The notes beneath the pieces were generated by a model. That model searched no databases, had not been told where the DNA came from, and was given only the letters and a program-made list of their open reading frames with translations. Source: a virus. Taken from it: a stretch of DNA of 43,309 bases. Both the position numbers and the translations under genes were made by a program. Of this stretch, positions 15,529-25,108 are shown piece by piece (the first letter of the stretch is position 1; every line of letters starts with the position of its first letter). The stretch lies in IMG/VR virus record IMGVR_UViG_3300040811_000700, positions 1 through 43,309 of that record, one strand, 5' to 3'.

Positions 15529-18500
15529 ATGAGTGAAAAAGAATATATTGTAAGTTTAAACAAAGGTGTAAACTACGAGGCGTTCAATCAAGAAATGATT
15601 GCTTCCACAGGAGGCGGTGATATTCCTGGACGCTCAATTAACGTTGCTAATGCAAGACCTTTGTCGCAGCGTAATACGCACTATATGTTAACTGACGAAG
15701 AAGCAGCAAAACTAAGCAGTGATGCTAGAGTTTTAGCAGTTGAATTGCGTCCTGATTTGCGCGATGACATCGATTTAGTACGTACTGCAACACAAACAGG
15801 CGACTTTACAAAAACCACACTTGATAGAGGAAATTTTGTCAACTGGGGATTACGTCGAATGAACACGATATCAAATCCATATACTGGTCCTAATGTTACA
15901 GGTGGATATGATTATACGTTAGACGGAACTGGTGTAGATATTGTTATACAAGACAGTGGTGTTCAAGTTGATCATCCAGACTTTTATGATTATAATGGCG
16001 CAAGTCGTGTACAGCAAATTGATTGGTATGCAGCAAGCGGATTAGCAGGATCACAAAGTATTAATCACTATAGAGATTATGACGGTCATGGAACACACGT
16101 TGCTGGCATTGCAGCAGGATTAACATACGGCTGGGCCAAGGGTGCTAAAATTTATGCTTTAAAAGTAAGTGGCTTAGAAGGTTCAGGTGACAGCGGCACA
16201 GGTATAGCTATTAGTGATTGTTTTGATGTAATCAAAGGTTGGCACAACAATAAGCCTGTTGATCCGGCGACAGGCAAGAAGCGTCCTACTATTGTTAATA
16301 TGAGTTGGGGATACGGCGGCTACTTTACTGGTATCTCGGGTGGCTCTTATCGAGGCACGCCGTGGGCAGGAGCAGCAAGGCGTCCAGACTACGGAATGGT
16401 AGGTGCATTGACTGTATCTGGTTATAGATATGTAACTAGAATTGCTTCTGTTGATGTTGATGTACAAGAATTAATTGATGCTGGCGTACACGTTGTTATT
16501 GCAGCTGGTAATTCTTCTCAAAAGATTGATGTAGAAGATGGACTAGATTACGATAACTATTTTACTAAAACGGCGACTGGTACTACAGAATACTATTATA
16601 ATAGAGGTGGCTCACCGTTTTCAACACAAGCACACGTTGTTGGTAATATCGATGCTGATATTCATGCAGACGGACTAGAACAAAAGAGTGCATCTTCTGA
16701 AACAGGTCCAGGTGTTACTGTATACGCTCCAGGCACAAACATTATGAGTACCACAAGTAATATTAATAAATGGGGTGCTAATGATGGGCCATATCCAAGT
16801 AACAGTTCTTTCCTTATAACAAATATTAGTGGTACGTCAATGGCAGCACCAAATGTTGCAGGCGCACTAGCCTTGTATACACAAATTAATCCGGGCGCAA
16901 CACCTGCGCAAGGTTTATCTTTTATTAATACAAATGCTAGAACTTCTAAAATTTATACGACGGGTCTTGACAACGACTATGCTGTTGAAAGAAGCATTTT
17001 AGGCGGTAATAATAGATTTGCATATAATAAGTTTAACAGTGCAACACAAATGACTATTGGCCAAACAACTGAAGCAACAGAACTTGTTCCAGCAACATAT
17101 GCATTAACAGTTGATAGTAATGCAGTTAACGAAGGCGGATCGTTCACAGTAACTCTAACAACAACAAATGTTTCAACTGGTACATCTATACCATATACAA
17201 TTAGCGGCGTATCAAGTGCTGACATTGGTGACGAGCAGTTATCAGGACTATTAACTATTAGTAATAACACAGCAACTAAAACATTTAATGTTACAGAAGA
17301 CTTAACTACAGAAGGTACAGAAACATTTACAATGTCACTAACTAATATTAGTGAAAGTGTAATTGTAACAATTAGCGATACAAGCACAACTCCAGTACAA
17401 AGTTATACACTTGACTTAGGTGGTGTTGCAAGTATCAACGAAGGTTCAGATCTTACTGTTACACTGACAACTGTAAACGTTCCTGATGATACAACAGTGC
17501 CTTATACAATCAGCGGCACAGGAATTACAACAGCGGACATAGGCGGCAATGCACTAACAGGTAACTTTACAGTTACTAGCAATACTGCAACCTTAATACT
17601 TCCAATTACATCAGATGCTGCAACTGAAGGATTGGAGACAATGACTATTGCCCTAGACAATGGTGAAAGCTCAGTTAATGTAAATATTAATGACACAAGT
17701 GTAGCAGGAACAGTATCGTATACATTATCATCAAGCGCAGCAGCAGTAGACGAAGGCGATAGTGTAACTATTACATTAACAACTACAAATGTTGTCGATG
17801 CTACATCAGTAGCATACACTATTACAGGTGTTACATCTGCTGATATTGGTGGAGAGAGTTTAACTGGTAACTTTACAGTTAATAGTAATACTGCAAACCT
17901 TATACTTACACTAGCAAACGATGTAACTACAGAAGGTGCAGAAACGCTAAACATTGCACTAAACAATGGCGAAGATAATATTAACATTACTATTAATGAT
18001 ACAAGCCTAGAAGCCGCTGCTGGTTTTGCATTAGCAGTTAGTTCATCAGCAGTAAATGAAGGCGAATCGACAACATTTACATTAACTACAACTAACGTTC
18101 CTGATGATACAGTAGTACCGTATACAATTAGTGGTGTTACCTCTAGTGACTTAGACAATGGACCGAGGACAAATGCAGCTATTAAACCGCTAGTTGGTGC
18201 AGGCAGTAACTTCTTCAAACGAGAAGTTACAACTAATTATGTTAGACTTGTTGTTGCAGGAGCAGTAGGCGGTCAAACAGCAGTTCCAGATGCGTTTGTT
18301 GAAAAAGTAGCACGTATGTTTGATTTGTTCTTAGATGAAAACGGCGCAGGTATTAACGAAGGTAAACAAAATTTAATACTACAGAACCTTATCGGCGGCA
18401 CAACTTCGTTTCATCCAAATCTTCCAACTATACAAAGAATTGCAAAAGGCGCAGGCGGCGATTATACTCCAAACTTCTTAACTGACGAAGGTATTGCTTC

Positions 18501-19869
18501 TTGGGGACTATCACCATTGTTTGATGCAACAGTGCAGAATGATATGGTTTGGTATTTGAATTCAACTGGAGATCCAGCAGGCACTGGCGATACTGATGCA
18601 CAAGAGGTTATCGAGCACGTTATGCACACACTACACATGCACGGTTTAGATGCACTATCATTAAAGCTGTATCCTAGTTTAAGTTCAGACTGGGCAACTG
18701 GTCCGTTATACAACGCAATGGTAGAAGCATATGATGGCAACTACTGGGACTCATCAGGCTACGGCGGCGCAGCTTGGAAGACAGACGGCGATGCATTTGA
18801 AGTAGCAGCTAAAGAATACTTGTACTTGTTAAACTTCTGTATGTTTGATTACTCAGATTTATGGCCAGGAGACAGTCTTGCTCCAGAATGGGCAGATACT
18901 GTTAAAACACCAGCAGGCATACAAACAAACAACCCACTAGGCTATGCATTGTTTAATTCATACATAGGAGATGTAATTAGTAAACCGTCGCTTACAACTA
19001 TTAGAAGCATATTCCAAGATGGTGACGTAGGTGATCCAACAATTGCAGGTTCATCAGGATATGTTGTAGATTCACCAATTCCTTTGACTGCTAACTTTAC
19101 AGTTGCTTCAAATACTGCTACACTAAAACTTAATATAGCACCCGATGTAGGAACAGAAGGTAGTGAAACATTGCAACTTGCACTTGACAACGGCGAAGCA
19201 ACGCAGACCGTTACTATTAACGATACAAGTACAACTCCGGCTGCAACATACTCACTCTCGAGTAGTGCAGCAAGTGTTAACGAAGGCAGCACATTAACAA
19301 TTACACTTACTACAACAGGAGTTAGCGATGCAGTTAACGTGCCGTACACAATTAGTGGTGTAACAAGTGCAGATATTAGTGATGCAAGTCTAACTGGTAA
19401 CCTTACTGTTACTAGCGGTACAGCTAATGTTGTCCTTACTATTGCAGAAGATAATCTAACTGAAGGCACTGAAACACTTATATTTGCACTTGACAACGGC
19501 GAAGCAACACAACAAGTTACAATTAACGATACTAGCGTTACTCCGAGTGCAGATTATACAATTACCGTTACAGCAAGCGGTTCAAGTAATTATACACTAA
19601 GTGGAACTGATAGAAATGGTGCAGTAAGTGGATCAGATCCAGGATTAAACTTTAATAATGGCGATATCGTTGACTTTAATGTTAATGCTAGTGGACACCC
19701 GTTTTGGGTTAAAACTGCTGCCGTCACGGGCACAGGAAGTCAAGCAACCGGCGTAACTAACGGCGGTACACAAAGCGGCACAGTTAGATGGATAGTCGGT
19801 GGTACTGGTACATTCTATTACATCTGTCAATATCACAGTGCGATGGTTGGCACAATTACAGTTTCATAA
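15529..19869 (+). CDS. Subtilisin-like protease with Calx-beta repeats, inserted domain and cupredoxin-like C-terminus, 1446 aa
   Basis: Residues 1-95 resemble an I9-type propeptide (MSEKEYIVSLNKGVNYEAF, AKLSSDARVLAVELRPDL). The S8 catalytic triad is intact: D142 (VIQDSGVQVDHPDF), H187 (DGHGTHVAGIAAG) and S437 (SGTSMAAPNVAGAL), with the oxyanion Asn in VIAAGNSSQ. From about 520 a series of Calx-beta-like repeats follows (NEGGSFTVTLTTTNV, TEGTETFTMSLTN, INDTS ends). One repeat is split by an insertion of about 305 residues (about 878-1182) containing EVIEHVMHTLHMHGLD, possibly a metal-binding domain. The last about 110 residues hold H1390, C1433, H1436 and M1439, a type 1 copper ligand set. 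No signal peptide is visible. The late promoter and fibre neighbours suggest a virion-borne enzyme that cuts host surface proteins or processes fibres; that role is inference. Confidence 0.85.
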   Translation: MSEKEYIVSLNKGVNYEAFNQEMIASTGGGDIPGRSINVANARPLSQRNTHYMLTDEEAAKLSSDARVLAVELRPDLRDDIDLVRTATQTGDFTKTTLDRGNFVNWGLRRMNTISNPYTGPNVTGGYDYTLDGTGVDIVIQDSGVQVDHPDFYDYNGASRVQQIDWYAASGLAGSQSINHYRDYDGHGTHVAGIAAGLTYGWAKGAKIYALKVSGLEGSGDSGTGIAISDCFDVIKGWHNNKPVDPATGKKRPTIVNMSWGYGGYFTGISGGSYRGTPWAGAARRPDYGMVGALTVSGYRYVTRIASVDVDVQELIDAGVHVVIAAGNSSQKIDVEDGLDYDNYFTKTATGTTEYYYNRGGSPFSTQAHVVGNIDADIHADGLEQKSASSETGPGVTVYAPGTNIMSTTSNINKWGANDGPYPSNSSFLITNISGTSMAAPNVAGALALYTQINPGATPAQGLSFINTNARTSKIYTTGLDNDYAVERSILGGNNRFAYNKFNSATQMTIGQTTEATELVPATYALTVDSNAVNEGGSFTVTLTTTNVSTGTSIPYTISGVSSADIGDEQLSGLLTISNNTATKTFNVTEDLTTEGTETFTMSLTNISESVIVTISDTSTTPVQSYTLDLGGVASINEGSDLTVTLTTVNVPDDTTVPYTISGTGITTADIGGNALTGNFTVTSNTATLILPITSDAATEGLETMTIALDNGESSVNVNINDTSVAGTVSYTLSSSAAAVDEGDSVTITLTTTNVVDATSVAYTITGVTSADIGGESLTGNFTVNSNTANLILTLANDVTTEGAETLNIALNNGEDNINITINDTSLEAAAGFALAVSSSAVNEGESTTFTLTTTNVPDDTVVPYTISGVTSSDLDNGPRTNAAIKPLVGAGSNFFKREVTTNYVRLVVAGAVGGQTAVPDAFVEKVARMFDLFLDENGAGINEGKQNLILQNLIGGTTSFHPNLPTIQRIAKGAGGDYTPNFLTDEGIASWGLSPLFDATVQNDMVWYLNSTGDPAGTGDTDAQEVIEHVMHTLHMHGLDALSLKLYPSLSSDWATGPLYNAMVEAYDGNYWDSSGYGGAAWKTDGDAFEVAAKEYLYLLNFCMFDYSDLWPGDSLAPEWADTVKTPAGIQTNNPLGYALFNSYIGDVISKPSLTTIRSIFQDGDVGDPTIAGSSGYVVDSPIPLTANFTVASNTATLKLNIAPDVGTEGSETLQLALDNGEATQTVTINDTSTTPAATYSLSSSAASVNEGSTLTITLTTTGVSDAVNVPYTISGVTSADISDASLTGNLTVTSGTANVVLTIAEDNLTEGTETLIFALDNGEATQQVTINDTSVTPSADYTITVTASGSSNYTLSGTDRNGAVSGSDPGLNFNNGDIVDFNVNASGHPFWVKTAAVTGTGSQATGVTNGGTQSGTVRWIVGGTGTFYYICQYHSAMVGTITVS

Positions 19870-19881
19870 TAGGAAAAAAGA

Positions 19882-20679
19882 ATGGCTATACAATTAATCA
19901 ATATTGGTAACATCGCAAATGACGGCACTGGCGACGATTTAAGAGAAGCATTTATCAAAGCTAATTCTAACTTCGAAGAGTTAGATTTACGTGACGATGA
20001 AAAAACAACTGCTAGTAACTTAGGCGATAACGGTCAAGGATTATTTGTACAACGTTTAAATTACGATTTGCAATTTAAAAAAATAGCACCTGGTCCTAAT
20101 GTTACTATAACTGCTGATGCAGAAGGAAATCATATAAATGTAAATGTACCTAGCATTGGTGTTGAATCAGTTAGCTTAGGTGACGGAAGTAATTCAATAA
20201 CAGTTTTTGCGCAAGGCGGACTTAACGTAGTTGGTGGGGATGATATTACAACTACACTAGTAGATAACGGTCAAGATGTTCCCGGTACATTAACAATTGA
20301 TTATACTGGTGCGTCTGATTTAGCAAGTGACCTAACTCCTCAATTAAGTAACAATCTAGATGCAAACGGTTTTGCTATATCGGGACTATCCGAAGTTACT
20401 ATAGAAGGAGACATTGAAGCTTTTCAGTTTAAAGGCGAACATGTAGGTGCTACAAGAGGATTTCATACTGGTGATGTTCGTGGAAATTTATATGGTAATG
20501 TTAGAGGTGTAGACGTAGAAGAATTGTACAACCAATACTTTGCACCTGGCACTGGAGACTTTGGCGGCCTTGACTCTGTAGCAAATAATGCAATTGAATT
20601 TATAATTTTTAATTCTGATGTTGATTTCGGTACAATAACAGCTCCGGCGGCAACGTCTTTGGATGGCGGCGCTTTATAA
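19882..20679 (+). CDS. Baseplate/fibre protein with shared N-terminal module, 265 aa
   Basis: The N-terminus (INIGNIANDGTGDDLREAF, then IKANSNFEELD) is the clearest relative of the module at the start of the giant fibre. The remainder is beta-rich with PGPNVTITADAEGNHINVNV and ends in a Phe/Asp-rich tail. ATG at 19882 has AGGAAAAAAG in front and lies 12 bases after the protease gene, so it is co-transcribed with it. Probably a short fibre or connector. I do not recognise a T4 counterpart. Confidence 0.78.
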   Translation: MAIQLINIGNIANDGTGDDLREAFIKANSNFEELDLRDDEKTTASNLGDNGQGLFVQRLNYDLQFKKIAPGPNVTITADAEGNHINVNVPSIGVESVSLGDGSNSITVFAQGGLNVVGGDDITTTLVDNGQDVPGTLTIDYTGASDLASDLTPQLSNNLDANGFAISGLSEVTIEGDIEAFQFKGEHVGATRGFHTGDVRGNLYGNVRGVDVEELYNQYFAPGTGDFGGLDSVANNAIEFIIFNSDVDFGTITAPAATSLDGGAL

Positions 20680-20713
20680 ACTTCCGATAAATACTTAGTA
20701 TTAAGGAAGTTTA
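20677..20713 (+). promoter_or_regulatory. Hairpin enclosing a late promoter and masking the RBS
   Basis: TAAACTTCC (20677-20685) and GGAAGTTTA (20705-20713) are perfect complements. An inner stem AATAC/GTATT (20690-20694 / 20698-20702) closes on a three-base loop. The downstream arm contains the Shine-Dalgarno GGAAG for the ATG at 20718. The late box at 20685-20693 lies inside, with predicted +1 at 20699, so late RNA from it lacks the upstream arm and cannot form the outer stem. Read-through RNA can. Confidence 0.7.
20685..20693 (+). promoter_or_regulatory. Late promoter box CGATAAATA
   Basis: CGATAAATA is placed six bases after a stop codon and 24 bases before the next start. Predicted +1 near 20699 gives a 19-base leader with AAGGAAG. 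Confidence 0.77.
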
Positions 20714-20717
20714 ATTA

Positions 20718-23700
20718 ATGTCTAAATTATGGAATATACCAACAGGTACTAGATATCGTGTACTAGTAGAACGCAGTACAGTAAATATACTTCTGCCACT
20801 TTCATCTGTAGCTAATATTGAGCTAGAACTAATTAGTGGAACGTTGCCAACTGGCACTCGTTTAGAAGGTAATTATATAACAGGTACTGTTTTTGAAGTT
20901 GCATACGATACTACTTTTACCATAGTACTTAGAGCTTCAACTGATTACGAATGGCAAGATTGTACTATTGAGTTTGTTGTTACCGGGCCTGATGATCCTC
21001 TTTGGGCAACTGCTGAAGGTTTATTAAATGTAGGATCTAATAATGCATTGTTTATTCTAGATAGCGAACAGATTGATTTCCAATTAAGTGCTACTGACAC
21101 AGATCTAAGTGCAGGAGACGAATTAACATACTTTATTGCAGACGGTGACGGGGTATTACCTCCAGGAATTACAATGAGTGATTCAGGTAGGATAACAGGA
21201 ACTACAGAACCTCTTCTTAGTCTAGACAAACGTTATGTAGGTGGAGGATATGATACGTCTCCGTTTGCAGGCTTGCCAATGGATTATGCTGCACTAAGTT
21301 CAAACGGGTACGCTAGTTTTTATTATGACACAGTTGACTACGGTTATAATGAGCCTACTTCTAATCCACGTAAATTAAATCGTTACTATCCATTTGCTGT
21401 TACTGTAACTGATGGTGATAGCTTTGTGCGTAGAGAATTTAAAATTTACTTGGTTGGTGATGATTATTTAAAAGCAGACAATACGTTGATGCAATCAAGC
21501 ACAGGTGTATTTACAGCTGATGTAACAAATGTAAGAACACCGACTTGGATTACGCCTAGAGACTTAGGATATAAACGTGCATCTAACTATACTACGTTGT
21601 ACTTAGATATTATCGATAACTGGACACTAGAAGGTGTTGTAGTTTATACACTTGAAGATGTAAATGATGACGGAAGCGCAAGTGAGCTTCCTCCAGGTAT
21701 GTCCCTTGATAGTCAAAACGGTGAGGTAACAGGACGTATACCTTATCAGCCTGCAATTACACAAAATTATAAATTTACAGTAAGAGCAACACGATTAACT
21801 ACAGACTTAGAAACAGTATCAATTGTTGGTAATTTTTATGAAGATGTACTGTTAGGTAAAAATAGTGTAAAAATTTATAAAATAGATTTAACTGGCGACT
21901 TAGACGGAGTTAATGACTTATTCGAACTAGTTAATAGAAATGTATTATTAGGAAACAGACAATATAGAGTTACAAACGTAGACGATAGAAATCCCGACTA
22001 TGATATTTTATACTTAGCAGATACACTTGCACCTAGTATTAGTTTAATTTTATCTAGAACTGCAACAGTAAGTACTGACTATATGTTTGTAAGTAGGCTA
22101 AAAGAATCTGAAAAAGAAAAGTATGCAGGCAGAACACTAAAATTTAGTGGAAACGAACAATACAAAATTAATACAATTACACCGTATATTGAATGGGAAA
22201 TATCACAAGCAAATCCAAGTAATGATCCAATACTTCCCGCAAATGCTCCAAGACTAATTGAATTAAGTGAAAACTATTATGTAGGCGACTATGTAATTAA
22301 CGGAACAGCAACAGGCGGCGATGGGAAAATATACAAATGTACAACTGCACATAATACTGTTTCTCAAACTGATATTGACGGTATCTCAATTGAAGTTAAC
22401 GGTATTATACAGATTGACTTTGAAAGCGGAAACTGGTTGGAAGTTGCAGAATCTATTTCTGGTTTAAGTTTAGCTGATAGATTAACTGCTACAAGTCAAG
22501 CATTAAAAGCAGAATACGGTGATGATGCACATATTACTGTAGTTAATGACACAACATGGAAATTATTAATTCCAAGTACAGCCACATCAAGAATAAAATC
22601 AAACATACAGAACTTTTTTATAGGTCCAGATAGTACTGAAATAACAGCTAAACTTCTTAGAGATAATGAAGATAAAATAAAATTTGATGTAAATTTATCT
22701 TCACAAATAGAACAAGGTCGTAACATAGGTATTGCACTATTCAGAAATGATGCATTCTTTAAAAATATTATTGTTGCATCAAACGATATACAAGATATTC
22801 CAAGTACAGCTAAAACGTTTGAAGTTAATGTAATAGGTGAAATTGACTCTGAAATAAAATGGTTAACTCCTGCTAATTTAGGCACTATCAATGCTAACTT
22901 TACTAGCACTCTAAAAATAGAAGCACAAACAACAGTTCCTGATACTAAAATGATTTATTCATTAAAATCAGGCAAACTACCGTTTGGGCTAGTACTTAAT
23001 TATGATGGTGAAATTATTGGTTCTGCAAGACAGTTTGGTACTGTAGATGAACCAGGGTTAACTATATTTGAAAACAAAACAATTTCATGGGACGGAGCAA
23101 ACCCTGGAATTACAACATTTGATAGAAGTTACAAATTTACAGTCCAAGCAAGAGATCGATTTAATTACACTGCAATTGAACAAGAATTTACTTTAACAGT
23201 CGAAGATTTTAATAATACTAGATATACTGATGTTTATATGCGTCCAATGTTGCCGGCGGTGCAGCGTAAATACTTCCAAGAATTTATAAGTAATCCTGAT
23301 ATATTTACTCCGAGCAAAATTTACCGTCCGGGTGATCCTACATTTGGATTGCAGTCTAATTTAGACATGCTTATATTTGCAGGAGTTGAAGCAAAAGATC
23401 TTGAATATTTTACTGCTGCGGCTGCAAAAAATCATAAAAGAAAAACTTATATCTTAGGTGAAATTAAGTCTGCTGTTGCAAAAAATACTGCACTAGGTGA
23501 TACAGTATACGAAGTTGTGTATATAGATGTTATCGATCCTGCTAATGCTCCTGATAGAAAAGTTACAGCAGCAAGTTTTAACGCTAAGAATTCAAAAAAA
23601 TTAACCATTGATCAAATGCAATATTCAATATTAGATGATGTAACACGCACCGGCGGAGGTTATACTGAATTGCCTGTGTATACTAGAACACTTGTTAAAT

Positions 23701-24230
23701 TTGTATTCAGTGAAACAGATGAAATAACAGTTGAGACTAGAGGAACAGGTGATCAAGATGTTAATGTTGATGATGCAGATTTTGAAGTGACTGTTAGAGA
23801 CAGCGGCGACATTGAAGTTGTACTACAAAAAGGTGATAGTGAACCGTTTAGATTTAGACCAGATACTAATACAATTAAAACAGATAATACTGCAATTAAT
23901 GTAAGTCAAAGTACCGATTCAATAAAATACATTTCTAGTGTAGATCATATGAGATTAAACATTAAACAAATCGGCGACGAAGAAAGAAACTATTTGCCGT
24001 TATGGATGCGTACAGCACAAGACGGTTTTCAAGAATTAGACTTTATTACAGCAATTCCAATTGCTTACTGTAAAGCAGGACAAAGTGGTGATATTATTAA
24101 CAATATTAATAATTCAGGTTTTGATCCTAAAATAATAACATACGACATTGATAGGTATATAATAAAGAGTTCAGAAAATAATACAGATGAAAGCTATATA
24201 CTGTTCGCAAATTACCAGTTCAATGTTTAA
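20718..24230 (+). CDS. Large virion protein with putative Ig-like (He_PIG/cadherin-like) domains, 1170 aa
   Basis: The protein begins MSKLWNIPTGTRYRVLVER. It contains at least three segments with the He_PIG signature, a Leu-Pro-x-Gly turn followed by a Gly-x-(I/V)-x-G strand: GVLPPGITMSDSGRITGTT, ELPPGMSLDSQNGEVTGRI and KLPFGLVLNYDGEIIGSAR, each followed by a YKFTVRA-type strand. This fold is common in extracellular and phage structural proteins. The C-terminal third (about 820-1170) is different, with Asp-rich and mixed sequence. I recall similarly built virion proteins in marine T4-like phages. Transcribed from its own late promoter. Likely a baseplate wedge or fibre component; the exact role is unknown. 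Confidence 0.8.
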   Translation: MSKLWNIPTGTRYRVLVERSTVNILLPLSSVANIELELISGTLPTGTRLEGNYITGTVFEVAYDTTFTIVLRASTDYEWQDCTIEFVVTGPDDPLWATAEGLLNVGSNNALFILDSEQIDFQLSATDTDLSAGDELTYFIADGDGVLPPGITMSDSGRITGTTEPLLSLDKRYVGGGYDTSPFAGLPMDYAALSSNGYASFYYDTVDYGYNEPTSNPRKLNRYYPFAVTVTDGDSFVRREFKIYLVGDDYLKADNTLMQSSTGVFTADVTNVRTPTWITPRDLGYKRASNYTTLYLDIIDNWTLEGVVVYTLEDVNDDGSASELPPGMSLDSQNGEVTGRIPYQPAITQNYKFTVRATRLTTDLETVSIVGNFYEDVLLGKNSVKIYKIDLTGDLDGVNDLFELVNRNVLLGNRQYRVTNVDDRNPDYDILYLADTLAPSISLILSRTATVSTDYMFVSRLKESEKEKYAGRTLKFSGNEQYKINTITPYIEWEISQANPSNDPILPANAPRLIELSENYYVGDYVINGTATGGDGKIYKCTTAHNTVSQTDIDGISIEVNGIIQIDFESGNWLEVAESISGLSLADRLTATSQALKAEYGDDAHITVVNDTTWKLLIPSTATSRIKSNIQNFFIGPDSTEITAKLLRDNEDKIKFDVNLSSQIEQGRNIGIALFRNDAFFKNIIVASNDIQDIPSTAKTFEVNVIGEIDSEIKWLTPANLGTINANFTSTLKIEAQTTVPDTKMIYSLKSGKLPFGLVLNYDGEIIGSARQFGTVDEPGLTIFENKTISWDGANPGITTFDRSYKFTVQARDRFNYTAIEQEFTLTVEDFNNTRYTDVYMRPMLPAVQRKYFQEFISNPDIFTPSKIYRPGDPTFGLQSNLDMLIFAGVEAKDLEYFTAAAAKNHKRKTYILGEIKSAVAKNTALGDTVYEVVYIDVIDPANAPDRKVTAASFNAKNSKKLTIDQMQYSILDDVTRTGGGYTELPVYTRTLVKFVFSETDEITVETRGTGDQDVNVDDADFEVTVRDSGDIEVVLQKGDSEPFRFRPDTNTIKTDNTAINVSQSTDSIKYISSVDHMRLNIKQIGDEERNYLPLWMRTAQDGFQELDFITAIPIAYCKAGQSGDIINNINNSGFDPKIITYDIDRYIIKSSENNTDESYILFANYQFNV

Positions 24231-24233
24231 CAA

Positions 24234-24242
24234 CGATAAATA
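24234..24242 (+). promoter_or_regulatory. Late promoter box CGATAAATA
   Basis: CGATAAATA follows the stop codon at 24228-24230. Predicted +1 near 24248 gives a 13-base leader with AGAGGAAAC before the ATG at 24261. Confidence 0.77.
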
Positions 24243-24260
24243 TATTAAAGAGGAAACAAC

Positions 24261-24857
24261 ATGGCCAGTAACATTGTAAGCGACACAATTGACGGAGCAT
24301 ATCCGGTAGCAGGAGTTGATAACGACACTCAAGGCTTCCGTGATAACTTTACGATTATTAAATCAGGATTATCTACAGCAGCTGGAGAAATAACCACACT
24401 CCAAAATAGCACTGCAAAACTTAATGCTGGTAATGATTTTAACGGCACGAATATTAATGATGCAAACTTTAATTTAGCAACTGATCAATATCATGGTATT
24501 GGCACTGTTATATCAGGACAGAACATTAGCTTGCTGAATGGTAGATATCAAACTGCTTCTATTAACGTACCTGAAGGTGTTTCTGATATTAATTTTGCAC
24601 TTGCAGATTGGCCAGCTAGAGATAACTTATCAAAGGTTACTGTACATTTGTTTGGCAATGATAGTCCTGTTAATGTATCATTTTCAGTAGCAGCAGGCGG
24701 TACAATTAAATATGGGCCAGGCTACCCAAGAGCAGGTGGATCAGGTGCAGCAACACTAAGCGTAGATAGTAGTGTAGATCCTTATATTATTGAGTTTTGG
24801 ACTTATAATCAAGGCACAACAGTATATGCAGATTATAAAGGACAATTTTCTGCATAA
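24261..24857 (+). CDS. Small virion/fibre protein, 198 aa
   Basis: The start MASNIVSDTIDGAYPVAGVD, followed by NDTQGFRDNFTIIKSGL, is a diverged version of the N-terminal module of the other fibres: an Asn/Asp-x-Thr turn, then a helix with FRxNF. The rest is beta-rich, with an INVPEGVSDINFALADWPAR stretch and GSGAATLSVDSSVDPYIIEF. It is the first gene of a late transcript and its stop overlaps the next ATG (TAATG). Probably attaches to the same baseplate site or is a tip protein. Confidence 0.75.
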   Translation: MASNIVSDTIDGAYPVAGVDNDTQGFRDNFTIIKSGLSTAAGEITTLQNSTAKLNAGNDFNGTNINDANFNLATDQYHGIGTVISGQNISLLNGRYQTASINVPEGVSDINFALADWPARDNLSKVTVHLFGNDSPVNVSFSVAAGGTIKYGPGYPRAGGSGAATLSVDSSVDPYIIEFWTYNQGTTVYADYKGQFSA

Positions 24858-25099
24858 TGTTACATCCTTACGTTGATAATTTAGATAAGCTATCTATTAA
24901 TGAGTTGGAAGATAAAGTTATTGAACTCCAACGTAAATACTTTCTAACAAACAATCCTAGTGTTCAGTCTCAAATATCAGTTATAATAGACATTTATAGA
25001 GAACAAATTCAAACCCGGCATCGCATCGATGCACAACGTCAAAGAGATAATCAACAAGATGGCGATAATTCTCTTGACAATTTAATCAAAGTATCGTAA
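24857..25099 (+). CDS. Small coiled-coil protein, 80 aa
   Basis: The ATG overlaps the preceding stop by one base, so translation is coupled. The product (MLHPYVDNLDKLSINELEDK) is predominantly helical, with Leu/Ile heptads over about residues 10-65 and a Gln/Arg/Asp-rich tail. No cysteine and no membrane segment. I recall similar short proteins next to the fibre genes of marine T4-like phages, with no assigned function. Confidence 0.75.
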   Translation: MLHPYVDNLDKLSINELEDKVIELQRKYFLTNNPSVQSQISVIIDIYREQIQTRHRIDAQRQRDNQQDGDNSLDNLIKVS

Positions 25100-25108
25100 A
25101 ATACAAGT

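Noticed and set aside
17502-18218. Minus-strand open frame of 238 aa opposite the Calx-beta repeats
   Set aside because: It is the mirror of repetitive Thr/Val-rich coding sequence, has no ribosome binding site or recognisable domain and lies wholly inside the protease gene. The same holds for other long minus-strand frames under fibre genes, such as 13339-13875 and 18942-19496.
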